Positions 23,540 to 37,019 are shown, counted from the first letter of the stretch. The stretch is DNA of 64,000 nucleotides from Rhinopithecus roxellana (GCF_007565055.1 NC_044557.1:74100595-74164594), one strand, 5' to 3'. Made by a program: numbers and translations. The notes: generated from the letters alone by a model not told the origin.

Positions 23540-24000
23540 TGCATACACCATAGTTTCCCAATGAACTATGCCTCCCAGTATTCTTATGTAGTTTTCTCCC
23601 TTTGAATTAGGACTGACCTTGCAACCAATATATGGCAAAAGTGATGCTATATAACCTACAAGGCTAGGTCAGAAGAAGCCTTGCAGTCCTGCTTAAGTCC
23701 TTTGAAATGCTCCCATACCACGAGAAAGTAGTTGTAAAGTAGGAATCCAACCTCCTGAGATGCCATTTTATGAGGAAGCTCAAGGTAGCTGCCTAGTGAG
23801 GCTGTGTAAACAGAGAAAGGCCCAGCCAGACCCCAGCTATTCTAGTCAACCTGGCCAGATATGTGACTGTAGAAGCCGGAAGATGTCTTCAGCTCAAATC
23901 ACCATGTAAGGGAGCCTAAGTAAGAATGGCCCAGCTGAACCACCAAACTTTGGGATGGGTTGTTATGCAGCAATACATAATGCAACAATAGCGTATGGTA
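23540..24000 (+). repeat. MLT1-type LTR (MaLR)
   Basis: The order of phrases fits MLT1: 'aaaagtgatgctatataacc', 'aaggctaggtcagaagaagc', 'cctcctgagatgcc', 'aggcccagccagacccc', then 'cccagctgaaccaccaaa'. The ends are indistinct. Confidence 0.65.
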
Positions 24001-26723
24001 TGATGAGTAAAGAATGGAAGTCTCTATTCAAGGTGTGCAAGGTAGTGGTGTGGCAGAAAGATTAGAAGGAAGGAAAACATGAGGAATATGGATGGTTTGA
24101 AAAACCAAGTAGTAAAGCAGTAAATGATGCTTCTTTCATGCAAGAACTCCTTTTGGACTGCAAAGTAGTTTTCTAATCGTATCTTTCAAAGTCAGGAGTG
24201 TGTGCTCAGAAATCATAGATGGAGTCTGGAGGAAGATGTTCACTAATTCATTTATTTATTTAAGAAACTTTTGGTAAACTTCTCTACTAAGTCTAATGTT
24301 CTGGGCCATATGTAGCCCATTGTTGAGGAAACTGGGCCAGGGAGTGCCATTTAAATTTCAGTGAGAATGATGGTAAAAGGAAGAAGAGAAAATGAGACAG
24401 CTGCTGAGGTGGATGCAAAGTGGAGGAAAATGAAACAGAATTGTAAGAAAGCAAATTATATAAAGGGAGTTAGTTACAGGAATATGTTTGGAAACTGAAG
24501 ATCAGAGGCATAGACAGAGAGAGGAGGCATAGATGGAAAGAAAGCAGCATTTCTCCATCTGAGGTAGGCACAAGATAAGACGTAAGGATAAGGGGAAGAC
24601 AACTAAGTTTTTAGTGGAGGAAAATTTTATATCAAATGGCATCCATAGTCCCTGTTGAGCCAAAGGTGAGTTAATTTGCTCAAAGTAGGACAGGGACAGA
24701 AAGGAAAGGAAAGTGGTAACTATTATAGTTTATGTGCTAAGGAATGAGATACAGAGCCAACAAGTGATGATTAGAATTACTGTTAAGCTGCACTGAAGGC
24801 CCAGCTAAGGTTAGAAATCAAGCTTGTCTTGCGGTCAGTCACCATGGTAATGTTAGTTTCTCAGACATGTGGTTCCCAGAAGCAGAAGGAAAGGAAATAG
24901 ATGGCTGAGTTTGGTTAGAAAGAGTATTTTCAATACTTACCTTAGCAAGTAGCATTGAGTGTGAAAAGCTGATGGAATAATACGTAGAAATCTTGGGCTT
25001 GAGCTTTACACTTGAAATTCCTGGCAGACCTTGGGACAATCATCTAGCCAGTTAGCATTTTTCCTCACACACAACATTAGAATGTTTACCTACTAGATTT
25101 CTTATGAGACTAAAACAAAAATACATAAGTAAAGTAGTTTATAAATTTTAAGGTGGATTTTATTACAAGGTACTATTTTTCCTCTTTGATAGCAGGTAAG
25201 GACTCATTTGATGGATGACTTCAGTTACATCTTGTCTGTTGCTGTTTGTTATGTCTTTTTAAAAATCTGAATCTGTAGAAAACTTGTTTTTCACCACTTA
25301 CTTATTCCTCATAGCGCTGTCTTTCTCTCTTTCTCTTCCTCTCTCTTTCTTTCTGTCTTTCTCTGAAAGTCCTGGTTCTAATTTATTGATATCCTTTCTC
25401 TAATTGCCTAGTGAACATATGGATACTTCAGTTCTAAAACTGGTTGATCCAATGATGAAGGATGCCTGGCATTTCTATGTCTAATATCTTAGATCGTATT
25501 TTCCACAGCATTTTACCACATCCCTCTATTCACAGAATTGCTTGTCATTTGCACAATTTTCTTAATTCTTTTCTATTTATATATGACATCTTGTTGCTGC
25601 CATTAGTTTTAAGACATAATATGCTTGTTCAACTTCTTTTTGCATGGTGTCCATAAAATCCTCAGATGAGTGTTGAATTTTAAAGTTATTTTTCTTATTT
25701 AAATATCCGTTTAGTATATGCTTTTTTCCCCCTTTTCACATTTCCATGAAAAAATGAGTCAGAATTTCTAATTTCCAAATGAAAATAGTAGACAGACTGA
25801 GTAGGTGAGCTTTAAATTGAAAGAGAATAGTGATGGCTTCATTTGATTGGAGTGATAATTTTCAGTTTATTCAAAAGAAAAATGCTACATAAAAGAAAGA
25901 GACTTTGCAGACAGCTTCCACAAAAAATAGCCTGGCACAGTTCTGATAATTGTAATAGAAAAACTCTAAGAAAAGTGACATATCTAATGGGATGATTGAG
26001 ATGATACACAAGGGTAACAGTGAAATTGCTCTAAAAGAACTAAAAAAGAAAAAATACATTATTCTTTAAGTATTAATCTGATCAAATCTACACATAACAT
26101 ATATGATTGACTGTTCATGGGAATCAACAATAAAACTGTATTTTTAACTGAAGAGTCTAATAACACTTAAAAATCAAATCCCGAAGATCTAGGTTTAGTC
26201 TCATAGAAGCATAACTGGAGTGTGGTTATCGTTTAATTAGCAGCAGCAATCATTTGGCTATGCCTTGTGGAAGACTGTCAAGATTGCCAGTCATGGTCAG
26301 AAAAGGGAAGCTCCAGAACCAAAGAAGCTCTGCTTATCCAGCACTGATTTTAGCAGACACAAATATGTCCCAGGAGAGGTATACTTTATTTTGGGTAGAA
26401 AAGGTTATCAAGCTTTACCATAGTTAAAGAGATAAAATTGAGATTATTTATGAAACTTTTGCTCTTACTCCAAAATCATTGAGATACATTATGATGAAAA
26501 ATATATTTTTACAGGTAACAGAAAAGGTGCTCTAAATATAATACTTGAACAAACTGATAATTCAAAAAGAATCTCTTCCATTAGAAATTAATTAATTGCA
26601 TTTCTAGCTCATAACATTATGATTTGATTGTCAATTACTCTGGAGTCAGTTACTCTGGAGTCAGTTAACTTGAGTCACTACTTGAAGTCTAGTTTCTGGT
26701 TCTGTGGGAATGAGAACCAGTAA
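24001..26723. other. Non-coding, nothing recognised
   Basis: About 2.7 kb with no recognised repeat or gene. A CT-rich patch lies at 25319-25366 and a 'agtcagttactctgg' direct repeat at 26635-26668. Confidence 0.5.
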
Positions 26724-26724
26724 T

Positions 26725-28030
26725 CTAAGCTAGTTGTTCCCAAAGCATAGTCAGCTGACCCCTGGGATCTCCAACATTTTCAGTAAATCCACAAAGTCAA
26801 ACAGCTTTCATAAGAACATTAAGATGTTATTTTCCCTTTTTACTGTATTGATTTTGCATTGAGAATGAAGCAATTGTGGCACCTTAGTAAGAATAAAGAC
26901 AGTGGCATCCAACAGTGCTGCACAGTATTCTGCACTTTTATACACGTGTAAAAACTAATTTTGCTTAAAAATGTTTATAATGAGACAGCAAAATGTATTA
27001 ACTTTACTAAATCTTTGAATGACAAATGGGAAGTAAATGTAACGCAAATCTGTAGCATATGGAAGTACAATGCTTGCCCAAGTATAATATAATTGCCCAA
27101 CACTTGTGCAATCGTTTGAATTGTGAGCTGAACTAGCTTCTTTTTTCATAGAACACCATTTTTACTTGAAAGAAAGACTGAGAGATAAACTGTCGTTATT
27201 TACACTTGGGTATTTTGCAAACATTTTTCACAAATGAACAAAATGAGTCCTTTATTTTAAGGAAAACGGCTGGCAGTATTTGGTTAATGCCAATGGTAAA
27301 ATGTAAGCTTGGGAATAAAAACTAGAATGTTGGATAACATATCAGTCAGACTTTTCTAATGAGATCAGTAAATATATTAACATATGTTATTTAATATGTT
27401 ATATTAAATTTTGTTCACAATAAAGCGTCAATTTTTGGAAGATCTGTAAAGCTTAGTGAAACAATATTTTCCAAATAGTCGATACAAGATGTTACGAAAT
27501 CATGCATGGGCAAAATATTTGTTCAAAATGCAAGATATATCAATAGATTTTAATGTAGTAGAGTGTGAAAAGTTTTTGATATGATTTCAGATTTTGTATG
27601 GTAATTGATCTTTAAAAAAATACCATGGAGCATCAAAGAAGAACATTTAAAATTATCTGGAAAGTGTACTGAAATGCTATTTCTTTCTCCAGTTAAAAAT
27701 TCAGTTAAGTACATATCTATGTGAGGCCAGGTTTTCTGCATGTTCTTCAGTAGAAACAATCTATCAAAACAGATTGTATGAAGAAGCAGATATCATGTCT
27801 CTTCTTAAGCCAGACATTAAAGAGATTTTTGCAAAATAATATAATGCCACTCTACTCATCATTTTTTGGTTATATAGCTAATTTTTATACAAATATGTTG
27901 TCTATGTGAATAGGTAATGGGTGTAATGAAAAATTTCTAAGTTTTTAATTTATAATATGGTAAATTGTCAATAGATTTAACCTACAGAAACACAACATTT
28001 TCGGGATCCTCAATACTTCCCAAGATTGTA
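26725..28030 (+). mobile_element. hAT-like DNA transposon relic
   Basis: The left edge looks like an hAT terminus ('ttcccaaagcatagtcagct' then 'gacccctgggatctccaac'). The right part carries 'aagccagacattaaagagat', 'caatgccactct'-like text and 'gggatcctcaatact', which I know in this order from autonomous hAT elements in primates. The interior once encoded the transposase, but no frame exceeds 70 codons. The right terminus is missing. Subfamily not certain. Confidence 0.55.
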
Positions 28031-28197
28031 TGATGAGAACACATGGACACATAGAGGGGAACAACACACACTGGGGCCTTTCCAAGGCCAAGCAGGGAAT
28101 GTAAAAGTATGCAGGGAGAATGTAGGCCATAGGAAGAGTAGAAACTGAAACGAACTACAGAGCACAGAGTCACTACACAGGGAGCGACTCACCTGTT
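28031..28197. other. Non-coding spacer
   Basis: Unrecognised sequence between the hAT relic and the AluY. Confidence 0.5.
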
Positions 28198-28205
28198 AAC
28201 TCCTG

Positions 28206-28213
<8 letters not shown>

Positions 28214-28236
<23 letters not shown>

Positions 28237-28518
28237 GAGACAGAGTCTTGCTCTGTCGCCCAGGCTGGGGTGCAGTGGCCGGATCTCAGCTCACTGCAAG
28301 CTCCGCCTCCCGGGTTTAGCCATTCTCCTGCCTCAGCCTTCCGAGTAGCTGGGACTACAGGTGCCCGCCACCTCGCCCGGCTAATTTTTTGTATTTTTTA
28401 GTAGAGACGGGGTTTTCACCGTGTTAGCCAGGATGGTCTCGATCTCCTGACCTCGTGATCCTCCTGTCTTGGCCTCCCAAAGTGCTGGGATTACAGGCTT
28501 GAGCCACCGCTCCCGGCC
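28214..28518 (-). mobile_element. Young AluY, Old World monkey type
   Basis: Full-length reverse Alu with a T-run tail, the monkey-type 'ggccggatctc' and 'ggcttgagcc', and few other changes. Target duplications are perfect: 'aactcctgatgattttt' at 28198-28214 and 28519-28535. Confidence 0.95.
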
Positions 28519-28535
28519 AACTCCTGATGATTTTT

Positions 28536-30375
28536 ACCCTAAGGAAATGCAGACTCATTGCAAGAGCTTTTGCTTTGTCTAAAGAAGTGGAAAACACAGA
28601 ATCTTATGTGAAACATCCCACTTTTTCAATATTGGCAACTAATTTGATTAAAAACATGAGAAATAAAAATACTACACAAGCCAAATAAAACACCTCTGGA
28701 AGCAGTTTTGGACTATAGGCTGTTCATTCGTGAGCACTCCATAGGATCGACGTGGGTGGTAGTGAATTCACTAAAGCAGCACCTCATTGTGAGATGACTG
28801 TCAATGAGCCAGTAACTACATCCTCTGTGTGATTCAATAAAACCGAAAGAGATTGCTTTGGAAAAACATTCTCTGTGGGCCTTGATATGTGTGTCTAAAG
28901 ACACAAGTAAAGCAACATCATTTATTTATAAAGGATCTAAACCATTACTCCAACCACACACTAAGAATTCCATGACAAGGCTGATAAAAGAAGTCTTCAG
29001 GGCTACATTAGCCCAATGGCAATATGTCACACTGTAGAACTTCTCTTGCTTTACTTGTGATATTTCAAATGATTCATGATTGGTGTAATAAAATACTTCT
29101 TTAGAGAACTACCTAGTATACAACAGGCTATGACCTTGCCAATTGTTTTATTCATATAATAAAACGTTATTTTGGACCTAAGAAAATAGATATCAAAATG
29201 ACAACCCAAAATTGTTGAAAATGTAAATTATCTTTATAATAAAATTAGTAGGCTAGCTATGATTTCATATACAAATTTTAGGGGACTAAAACTTAGGTTT
29301 TTGATATAAAATATCATTTCCTAATTCTATTTTTAACTGAGTGCTTATATTTATAAATCTATCATTTAAGTTAAGACAATCAATGGCACCAATTTTAATA
29401 ATTAATTTTTGTGCAGAGCTATACAGTTTACATAAGAAATTGTTATGAATAGAGTATTGTAAAGCTATAAAATTGTTAAATAGAATTTGTTAAAAATTCA
29501 ATTAAGTACCCTCTTTCCTCAATTTTAACTCAAGAGATAATTCTTCAAAACAGGTCAATGACAAAAATGCCATGATAGGACTAGAAAAGAACTTATCCAT
29601 ATCTGTAGGACATAGCCATGGATAGGGGGAAGATGGTAAGAATTTCTCTCTTTTAATTTTCCTATTTTTCCCATCATGTGGATGGTGTGGTAGGTGTTTT
29701 CTACTTGGAAAATGCCCATATTCTTAGAAGACCAAAGCAGTGTTACAACGGGACAGAGGAGACAGGAAGCATGAAATGATTATTTAGGATTGGTTTTGCT
29801 CTAGATTTCAGTGGAGAATGGTAAAGGCCGTGAACCTGCTTCTATAATTTTTATGTCATCCAATTCACTCCACCAAGGCAGGAGACATTATGGATTATGG
29901 AATGGCAGCACTAGCTGGGAGGGGCATTGTGCTGCACTGTGTGGCATTGTGCAAGCCACTGGGCATATCTCATAACTGAAATAGTTACTAACTTTCAAGA
30001 ATCAGATTTCAAGTAAAAGTCTATACTTCCACTTCCCTTGATGAAAATGAACCAGTCTGGCCACTCTGGGCAGTAAGCTCCCATTAGAAGTAACTGATGG
30101 CAATAAATAGCTGCAGCTTCATTTTATTTAGACACGCTCTCTCCAGTTACCCAGAGTCTCCAGTTGCCTGGTTTATGTAAACATTTAAGTTTGTAATTCC
30201 TATCCTAGAACTTTAATGTCTAAACCTTTTATTATAACATTTTAGTGTTAAATAATTTCAGAATCTCCTATGTGATAATGGTTATATTTTTACTTTAAGT
30301 GACAGAAAATTCAAGATGACACATAGATTTCAGGACAATTTGTATTACCATTTTAGTGCTTCTATAGTCCTTATT
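28536..30375. other. Non-coding, nothing recognised
   Basis: 1.8 kb of AT-rich DNA. A 63-codon minus-strand frame (28713-28904) has no recognised domain. Confidence 0.5.
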
Positions 30376-30764
30376 CACAGAACAGATATATATTAGACCT
30401 ACTATGTGCCAGCCACTAGTCTAAGAACCAGGTATACACATGTGACAAACACTAAACAGAAAAAATCCCTGCCTTTAAGGAGCTTACACTCTGGTGGTAG
30501 AAGATAAATGAGTAAGATATGAAAAATTATAATTAGTGGCAAAAATAATAATAAATCAAGGAATGGAGATAATGAGTGCTGGGAGTGTGTGGTGGGGATA
30601 GAAAGAAGGGTACAATTGTAGGTAACAAAGCCAGAGAAGCCTTCCTAGAGAAGGAGACTCTTGAGTAAGAACTTGAATTAGGATTAATAGAGTATTTCAG
30701 GCTCAGGATACATCATTTGCAATGGCCCTGGGGTGTGAGCAATCCTAGCATGAATTACACAGAA

Positions 30765-31070
30765 GCCAGGCATGGTGGCTCATGCCTGTAATCCCAGCAC
30801 TTTGGAAGACTGAGGTGGGTACATCGCCTGATATCAGAAGTTTGAGACAAGCCAGGCCAAAACATGGTGAAACCTTGTCTCTACTAAAAATACAAATATA
30901 AGCTGAACGTGATAGCAGGCACCTGTAATCCCAGCTACTTGGTAGGCTGAGGCAGGAGAATTGCTGGAACCCGGGAGGCAGAGGTTGTGGTGGGTCAAGT
31001 TTGCACCACTGCACTCCAGCCTGGGTGACAGAGCGAAGCTCCACCTCAAAAAAAAAAAAAAAAAAAAAAG
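30765..31070 (+). mobile_element. AluS-type SINE
   Basis: Full-length diverged Alu with a 20-base A tail and a target duplication 'gaattacacaraa' (30752-30764 and 31081-31092). Confidence 0.92.
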
Positions 31071-31110
31071 AAGAGAGAGAGAATTACACAAAATATCAGA
31101 TGGTCTAGAG

Positions 31111-31333
31111 CAGGGTTTCTTAGCCTTTACAATATTTAAATGTTAGGGTGGGTAATTATTTGCCTTGCAGGGCTGTCCTGTACATTGTAGGATGTTCAGC
31201 ATCTCTGATATTTACCCACTAGATGATGGTGAGAGTTGTTCCTGTTTGTTACGGTTGTGAAAATCAAAAATGCCTCCGCAATTTCAAAATGTCCCCTGGG
31301 GGTACAAAATTCACCACTGTTTGAGAGCCACTG
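31111..31333 (-). mobile_element. MER20 (hAT-Charlie) element
   Basis: Near-complete 220-base non-autonomous DNA transposon. Seen text includes 'ggctgtcctgtacattgtag', 'gatgttcagcatctctga', 'tacccactagatgatgg' and 'caaaatgtcccctgggggt', bounded by 'cagggtttct' and 'gagagccactg'. MER20 copies are known in the literature as hormone-responsive enhancers in endometrium. Activity here is not implied. Confidence 0.85.
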
Positions 31334-31830
31334 CTCCTGGGGCATTATTAGTTATTTTAAGTACTTTGGCTTTTTCTAAGAGTGATGGGAAAAATCATTA
31401 TGGGTTTTAGCAGCAAAATAACCTGATCTAACTAATGTTTAAACATGCTCTCTTGCTGCAGTATTGAGGTGAGCAAGTTCTACGGCAGGGCAGATCAGCA
31501 AGTGGATGAGGAATAGTGCTGCCTTAGACCAGTCTGATAACAGGAGAAGTGTTTGCATACCAGATATATGTTGAAGGTAGACTGAAAAAGGTTGCTAATG
31601 GATTGTATGTGGGGTATGAAAGAGAGAGAGGCATTAAGAATGATGAGTCTTGGAGTTGAGATGGGAAGAGTATAGGTAGAAAATATGGAGTAGATGTTTG
31701 GCTATGTTGAAAATTTTGAGATGACTATTAGAAATTTAAACAGATCTGTTGGAAAGGTAATTAGACATACAAAACTAGAATCCATGGGAAATATCTGGGA
31801 TGAAGATATAAATTTGAAAGCATATTTAAA

Positions 31831-32270
31831 ATCATGAGACTGGATTAAGAGGGTAAATACAGATGGTAAAGAGAAAATGAATAACTTTTGAGTTAACTTG
31901 GGAGATGTTGGAATAGACAATTCAGTAGAGATAGGATCTTGAGTTGAATACAGGTCCAGTAGACTAAATACTGGGAACTGTTAATTTCTCAAGAGACCAG
32001 GCTAACAATTTTCTTGTTTGGTGCTCAGGACTTTCCTGTTTCTTGTGATAGGAGCAGAACAATGATTATTAGCTGTATTCTATAAGACAAAAACTGAGAT
32101 TGAGAGGTGAACTTGATCATATCTCATGCATATTCGGTAACAAAAGTAGGATTAGGAACCCAGGGTTTCCACACTTCTACTTTGCTTCTTCAAGGAATTG
32201 TCCCACAGGATTTGTCCAACCTTACCTTGGTGACATCATCAGAAACCTTTCATTCTGCCATTCACCATTC
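31831..32270. other. Non-coding, nothing recognised
   Basis: No repeat recognised. Part of it may continue the old repeat to its left. Confidence 0.45.
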
Positions 32271-32559
32271 TTTTATCTTGAGACAGGGTCTTGCTCTGTT
32301 GCCCCGACTGGAGTACAGTGGTGGGATCTTGGCTCACTGCAACCTCCACCTCCTGGGTTCAAGCAATTCTCCTGCCTCAGTCTCCCAAGTGGCTGGGATT
32401 ACAGGCATGCACCACCACCCCAGGCTCATTTTTGTATTTTTAGTAGAGATGGTGTTTCACCATGTTGGCTAGGCTGGTCTTGAACTACTGACCTCAGGTG
32501 ATCCGCCCATCTCAGCCTCCCAAAGTGCTGGGATTACAGGCGTAAGCCACTGCGCCCAA
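32271..32559 (-). mobile_element. AluS-type SINE
   Basis: Reverse Alu with an almost absent T tail ('ttttatcttgagacaggg'). Both arms are present. 'ctgccattc' occurs on both sides and may be the target duplication. Confidence 0.92.
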
Positions 32560-33332
32560 CTCTTACATCCTGCCATTCCAACTGGAGGTTTGCGTCACAG
32601 CTGTACAAAGATTATAACTAAGATTTTATAGTCTTCATAGCAATAATGGGACACAAGTGATTTCACTCATGAATGAAAGAAGTCAGAGACGTAACACATC
32701 ATGAAATTCTCTTAACTTATCTCATTTATTTTGCATTTAGTGCCAGTTATATTCCATTGAGAAAACTAGTTGCTTGTCAAACATAAATGTTGTAATTTTC
32801 TTAGTTATATCTTCCCACTGTTGAATATCCCTTAGAGACAATAACTTTCTTGATGTTCAAATAAAAGATGTTGATTTTAATCTATCCTGCTGGTCTTTTA
32901 ATAATACTATTTCCACAACCAGATCATTTCAATCTGTATAAGTTCCTGGATACCTGACTAGACTCAAAAGACTTAAATTAGAGTCAGAAATATTGTGTTA
33001 CACTTGTGTTCATGTTATTTTTGCATCCTGAAATATGACTGCCTAAAAAAAATATACAAATCAAAACAATCAGTGTTTGGTCTGTTTTAGTGAAGATAAT
33101 CTTCTACTTGGTAGTGCCTAGTCTAGTTCCCCGAAACAACTATATCTGCCTCTGTGTTAAGCATTAGGAGCCATCTAAAAGGGAAATTCTAACACCTTTG
33201 TCAATGTTCATGGCCGTGAAAGTAGGAGCTCGACTCTATTAATCCTTCATTCCAAATTCCATCCTTTCTCAGTCTTGTAGATTTTGGATCATATTTCTGT
33301 CTCTCATTTCTCATTTCTCCTTACCACATATT
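32560..33332. other. Non-coding, nothing recognised
   Basis: No element recognised over about 770 bases. Confidence 0.5.
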
Positions 33333-33490
33333 GGATGAGTGGTACCCAAACCTGGTTGTACCCAGTACCTGCAAGATCAGATTAGGTGATGATCAGGCCC
33401 AGAAATGTGCATATTTAACAAGAGCCTCTGGTGATTCTACAGTAGCCACTCTGGTAGTAATCTTTAGCCTGGCTTTTGGGAACCACTAAT
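33333..33490 (+). repeat. MER5-type hAT relic
   Basis: Inverted-repeat-like ends ('gagtggtacccaaacctgg' and 'ttttgggaaccactaat') around a short interior. Size and ends fit MER5A/B but divergence is high. Confidence 0.5.
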
Positions 33491-33569
33491 CTAGGATCTT
33501 TCATTATCAAAATTCTTTACCACTCTGGCTTAAACTATGTTGGGTACATACACCTTCCAATTTTACAGA

Positions 33570-33768
33570 AATGGTTAAGACCAGTTGTGGAGTCAGAATT
33601 CTGGGTTTACATCTTGGCTTCAAAATTACCACCTTTGGGTAAGTACTTTGGGTTTCCTGATCTGTAATTTTGATAATGAGATTGTTGGCATTACAAAAAT
33701 TAAAGTGTGTATATTACCTGCATAGTGCCAAGAACATAAAATGTTCAATAAATATTAACTTTTGGTGC
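33570..33768 (+). repeat. MIR SINE
   Basis: MIR order is visible: 'gtggagtcagaattctgggt', 'ttgggtaagtactttgggtt', 'gtgccaagaacata' and the tail 'tgttcaataaatatta'. Confidence 0.7.
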
Positions 33769-34938
33769 TCACATTGGTTTTGAGGTTAAAACCTGCATGC
33801 TGGAAGGCTGATGGGATGGCCCTCTCTGGGCCTTCTCTAATCCCAGAGATGAAATTTGAGAGATAAAGATGATTTTGTCATCATAGAGGAGCCTTAGGAT
33901 CTTACACACTTGTCTGAACATTCACATTATACAACAGTATTCAGAAGTTATGCGTGGTCCCAAGACATTTGCCAAGTTGAAGGCTAGACTTCCTGCTGAT
34001 ATTATAATTTTATATCTGGATTCTGCAGCTTTAGAATTAAAGCAGTTTCTAGCTTTAGAATTAAATAATCGATGGGCACTAACCTCATTAAAAATTTTCA
34101 TTAGATTCTTCTGGTGTCATTCTAAACTAAATTTTCTAAAAATATTCTAAAATAAGTTTCTGTTGCTTTCCTCTTGAAGTCGTTTCTGTTGCAGTGCTAT
34201 TTAAAACTCTGGTCTTTTCTCAGGGTTGCATATATTAGAAGCAACCCTGCCCCTTCTGCCATCCTCAAATACTCTCGTAAGAATGGATTGATGTCAAGGA
34301 ATTTACTCTTTCCTATTCTTATTTAGGTATTAATACACTTGGAAAAGTTATACATTGAAGAAATAGTTGGAGGCCTGTAATCTTACTCATGATCAGACCA
34401 TTGCTACCTATTTGGTTCTCTTTTCTTCTCTTATGACAAACATGGAGTTATCAACATCTGTTGGTGAAGACATAATTATTATTTACCTATTTACAAAATT
34501 TTGATATTTTAGATTTTGAATGCCACAACATGTGTGTTCTTTGATTGTCATGATTCAAAACTGTCCTTCTAAGATCTGTATGTTTCTTGTTTATTTCTAA
34601 TTTATTCAAATGAAACCATTTCCAGTGGTGACTGATAGTGATGTCCATAGTTCTGATAGCTGCTGATGGTTATCAACAGTGAAATAAATTTGGCATATTT
34701 TCCTGCATTAATTACAAAATAACATTTATGAATGGAAAAATGAATGGAAAAATAATTAAATTTCTATTAGCTCTTTAATTTTTTCTTAAATTTTGACTTC
34801 CAATATATATGTTTATTTTCTTGAGAAAAAGGCAAAATATGCAAAAATTAAATATAGAGGCTGACATTACCATTTTAAAGTTAAAAAATAATTTTCAGGA
34901 CGCTAGTGGTAAACACACTAAATAAAGACTTATTCTTG
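33769..34938. other. Non-coding, nothing recognised
   Basis: 1.2 kb with no recognised element. The 66-codon frame at 33950-34150 has no domain. Confidence 0.5.
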
Positions 34939-35246
34939 GGCCAGGAGCAGTGGCTCATGCCTGTAATCCCAGCACTTTGGGAGGCGAAGGTTGTTGGATC
35001 ATCTGAGGTCAGGAAATTGAGACCAGCCTAGACAACATGGTGAAACCCCATCTCTACGAAAAATACAAAAATTAGCAGGGCGTGGTTGGACAATCCTGTA
35101 ATCCTGGCTACTCGGGAGGCTGAGGCAGGAGAATCTTTTGAACCTGGGAGGTGGAGGTTGTGGTGAGTCTAGATTGGACTACTGCACTCCAGCCTGGGAG
35201 ACAGAGCAAGACTCCATCTCAAAACAAACAAACAAACAAACAAAAA
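34939..35246 (+). mobile_element. AluS-type SINE
   Basis: Full-length diverged Alu with an AAAC tail. Imperfect target duplication around 'aaagacttatt' (34924-34935) and 'aaggacttatc' (35246-35257). Confidence 0.9.
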
Positions 35247-35257
35247 AGGACTTATCC

Positions 35258-37019
35258 CCAAGTGATCCTGGCCATTATAATGATCAAAGACTTTTTGTTT
35301 GAGAGACGATGAAAATACCAGAGTGTTTTTATTTTTTTTTAAGTATTCTATAGAGTATGGAAGAGAGAGAAGTCACCTCTTTACTAGGAAAAAGTAGAAA
35401 ATGAGATTAGTATTTTAAAACTATTGTTTGCATGTACATTTTCATCAAAACATGAGTCTTAATTTGTCATAATAAAGAGAGATAAGGTTACAGCTTCCTC
35501 CAAAGCAAGTAGAACAAAGTGTTTAATACAACTATAATAGTAATTTGCAGACTGGCAGAGAATAAAAAAGTATTTCAGTTATTTTTCCATCTTCTTTATT
35601 TCTGTTCTTCCATGGAGTTTCATTTCCCTTCTCAATTTCTACCCTGAAGCTCTCACAAATGAAGAGAAATAATGAGAGAATGCTTTGTTATAAAAACGAG
35701 AACAAAAATAGATATCATGGAAATATGTTAGTTAAGACAACATTCACTTTTTCCAAAATTATAATTATTTGCATTTTCTTCACCCAACCAGAGAATTTTA
35801 AAAAGGAAAAGATATATATGATGTGACGAGAAACCAGAGTACTGACCTGAGCGTTTTAAAAGATATGTTCAAAATCACCTTTGTGCATACTTTTTAACAG
35901 CTGAATTTGAGTGAGGATATCAGTCACCCAAAACAAATTAATAATAACAGGAATTTGTGCCAAATCAGAGCAGAATGTCAACATTTCTGTGGTAAAGATG
36001 ACTCAGCTATTTAGCCCTATATTTTTTATAATGACATTTTTTTTTTATTGGCAATTCCCATAGACGAGTGTATTAGTCTCAAATTTAACCATAGGATTAA
36101 AGTATTATTTCTTTTGCTTCTACAGAAAGCATTTTTCTCAGAACATCAGATGAGCATGACTAATAGTATGAAATGAAAATCAGGAGGATAAAAGAAACAA
36201 AGCAAAGGGAATAACTGAAATTCAGCACACCTTACAGGGAAAAGTGTATTTTTTTAAGAAGGGATTTTATTTTATCAGGACACTATAGCAATCAAATTTG
36301 GTTCTCAGGTTATTTATATTCAAGGACTACTTTGAACTCCATAGGTCTATTAACTGGAATTTGGTGCAATTACAGACTGTGGCTTACAGTGAATCAAGAG
36401 CACAGAAGAACCTGACCCCAAAGCTGCTGATCAAATACATTTCTGATTAGTTGGGTTTAGTTTTTTGATTGAAATTTCTCTCTCTCTCTCTTTTTTTTTT
36501 GTCTAGAAAGAAACTTTCTTTTAAACTTTAGATATTTGATACTAAATATTATATAGATAAATAGAACTTAACTAAAACACAATAAGCACCAGATACGTAA
36601 ATTGTTCAAAATACAATTTTGCAATAGTACAACTTTTTTTTTTAAAGGAAATGACCATGTGATAAGAGTTACTTATCTTAAAAAGGAATGTAAAAGTATT
36701 ATCCACTGTGTATTAGCATTTAGAAATTTTATTTTATTTTAATCGTTTTGAGAGAAGCCTTTGCTCTCCTTTCAGAGTTCTTTCCTTTTCACTCAACATT
36801 GTGTTCAAGTTAAACGTGTGTTGAAAATATCACAGAAATATGTGAAGACAAGGTTCTTAGTTACCTCTGTTAAAAAATGTACTTTCAACAGATCTGTTTT
36901 TAAATACTTTGTTAAAGTGTAATTTCCAAATGCTAAAAGCATGACTCCCATAAAAATAAAAAATGAACACGTCAAAGATTGTATTTAACTTAATCAAAGG
37001 AGAATTTGAAGTTTGAAAT
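35258..37019. other. Non-coding, nothing recognised
   Basis: 1.7 kb of AT-rich DNA. A CT run followed by T9 lies at 36476-36500. No repeat family recognised. Confidence 0.5.

Larger units (their letters stand above)
30376..31830 (+). repeat. Ancient unassigned interspersed repeat, interrupted
   Basis: Begins with the very common mammalian text 'ctactatgtgccagccacta', then 'atccctgcctttaaggagct', 'gccttcctagagaaggagac' and 'tcaggctcaggatacatc'. After an Alu (30765-31070) and MER20 (31111-31333) it resumes with 'agtgatgggaaaaatcatta', 'cagcaaaataacctgatc' and 'gttggaaaggtaattagaca'. The order matches a long old repeat that I cannot name securely. Confidence 0.45.

Noticed and set aside
30745..31091. 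Frames of 85-99 codons across Alu copies here and elsewhere (for example 32100-32483, 45073-45331)
   Set aside because: Standard open frames of Alu sequence; not genes.
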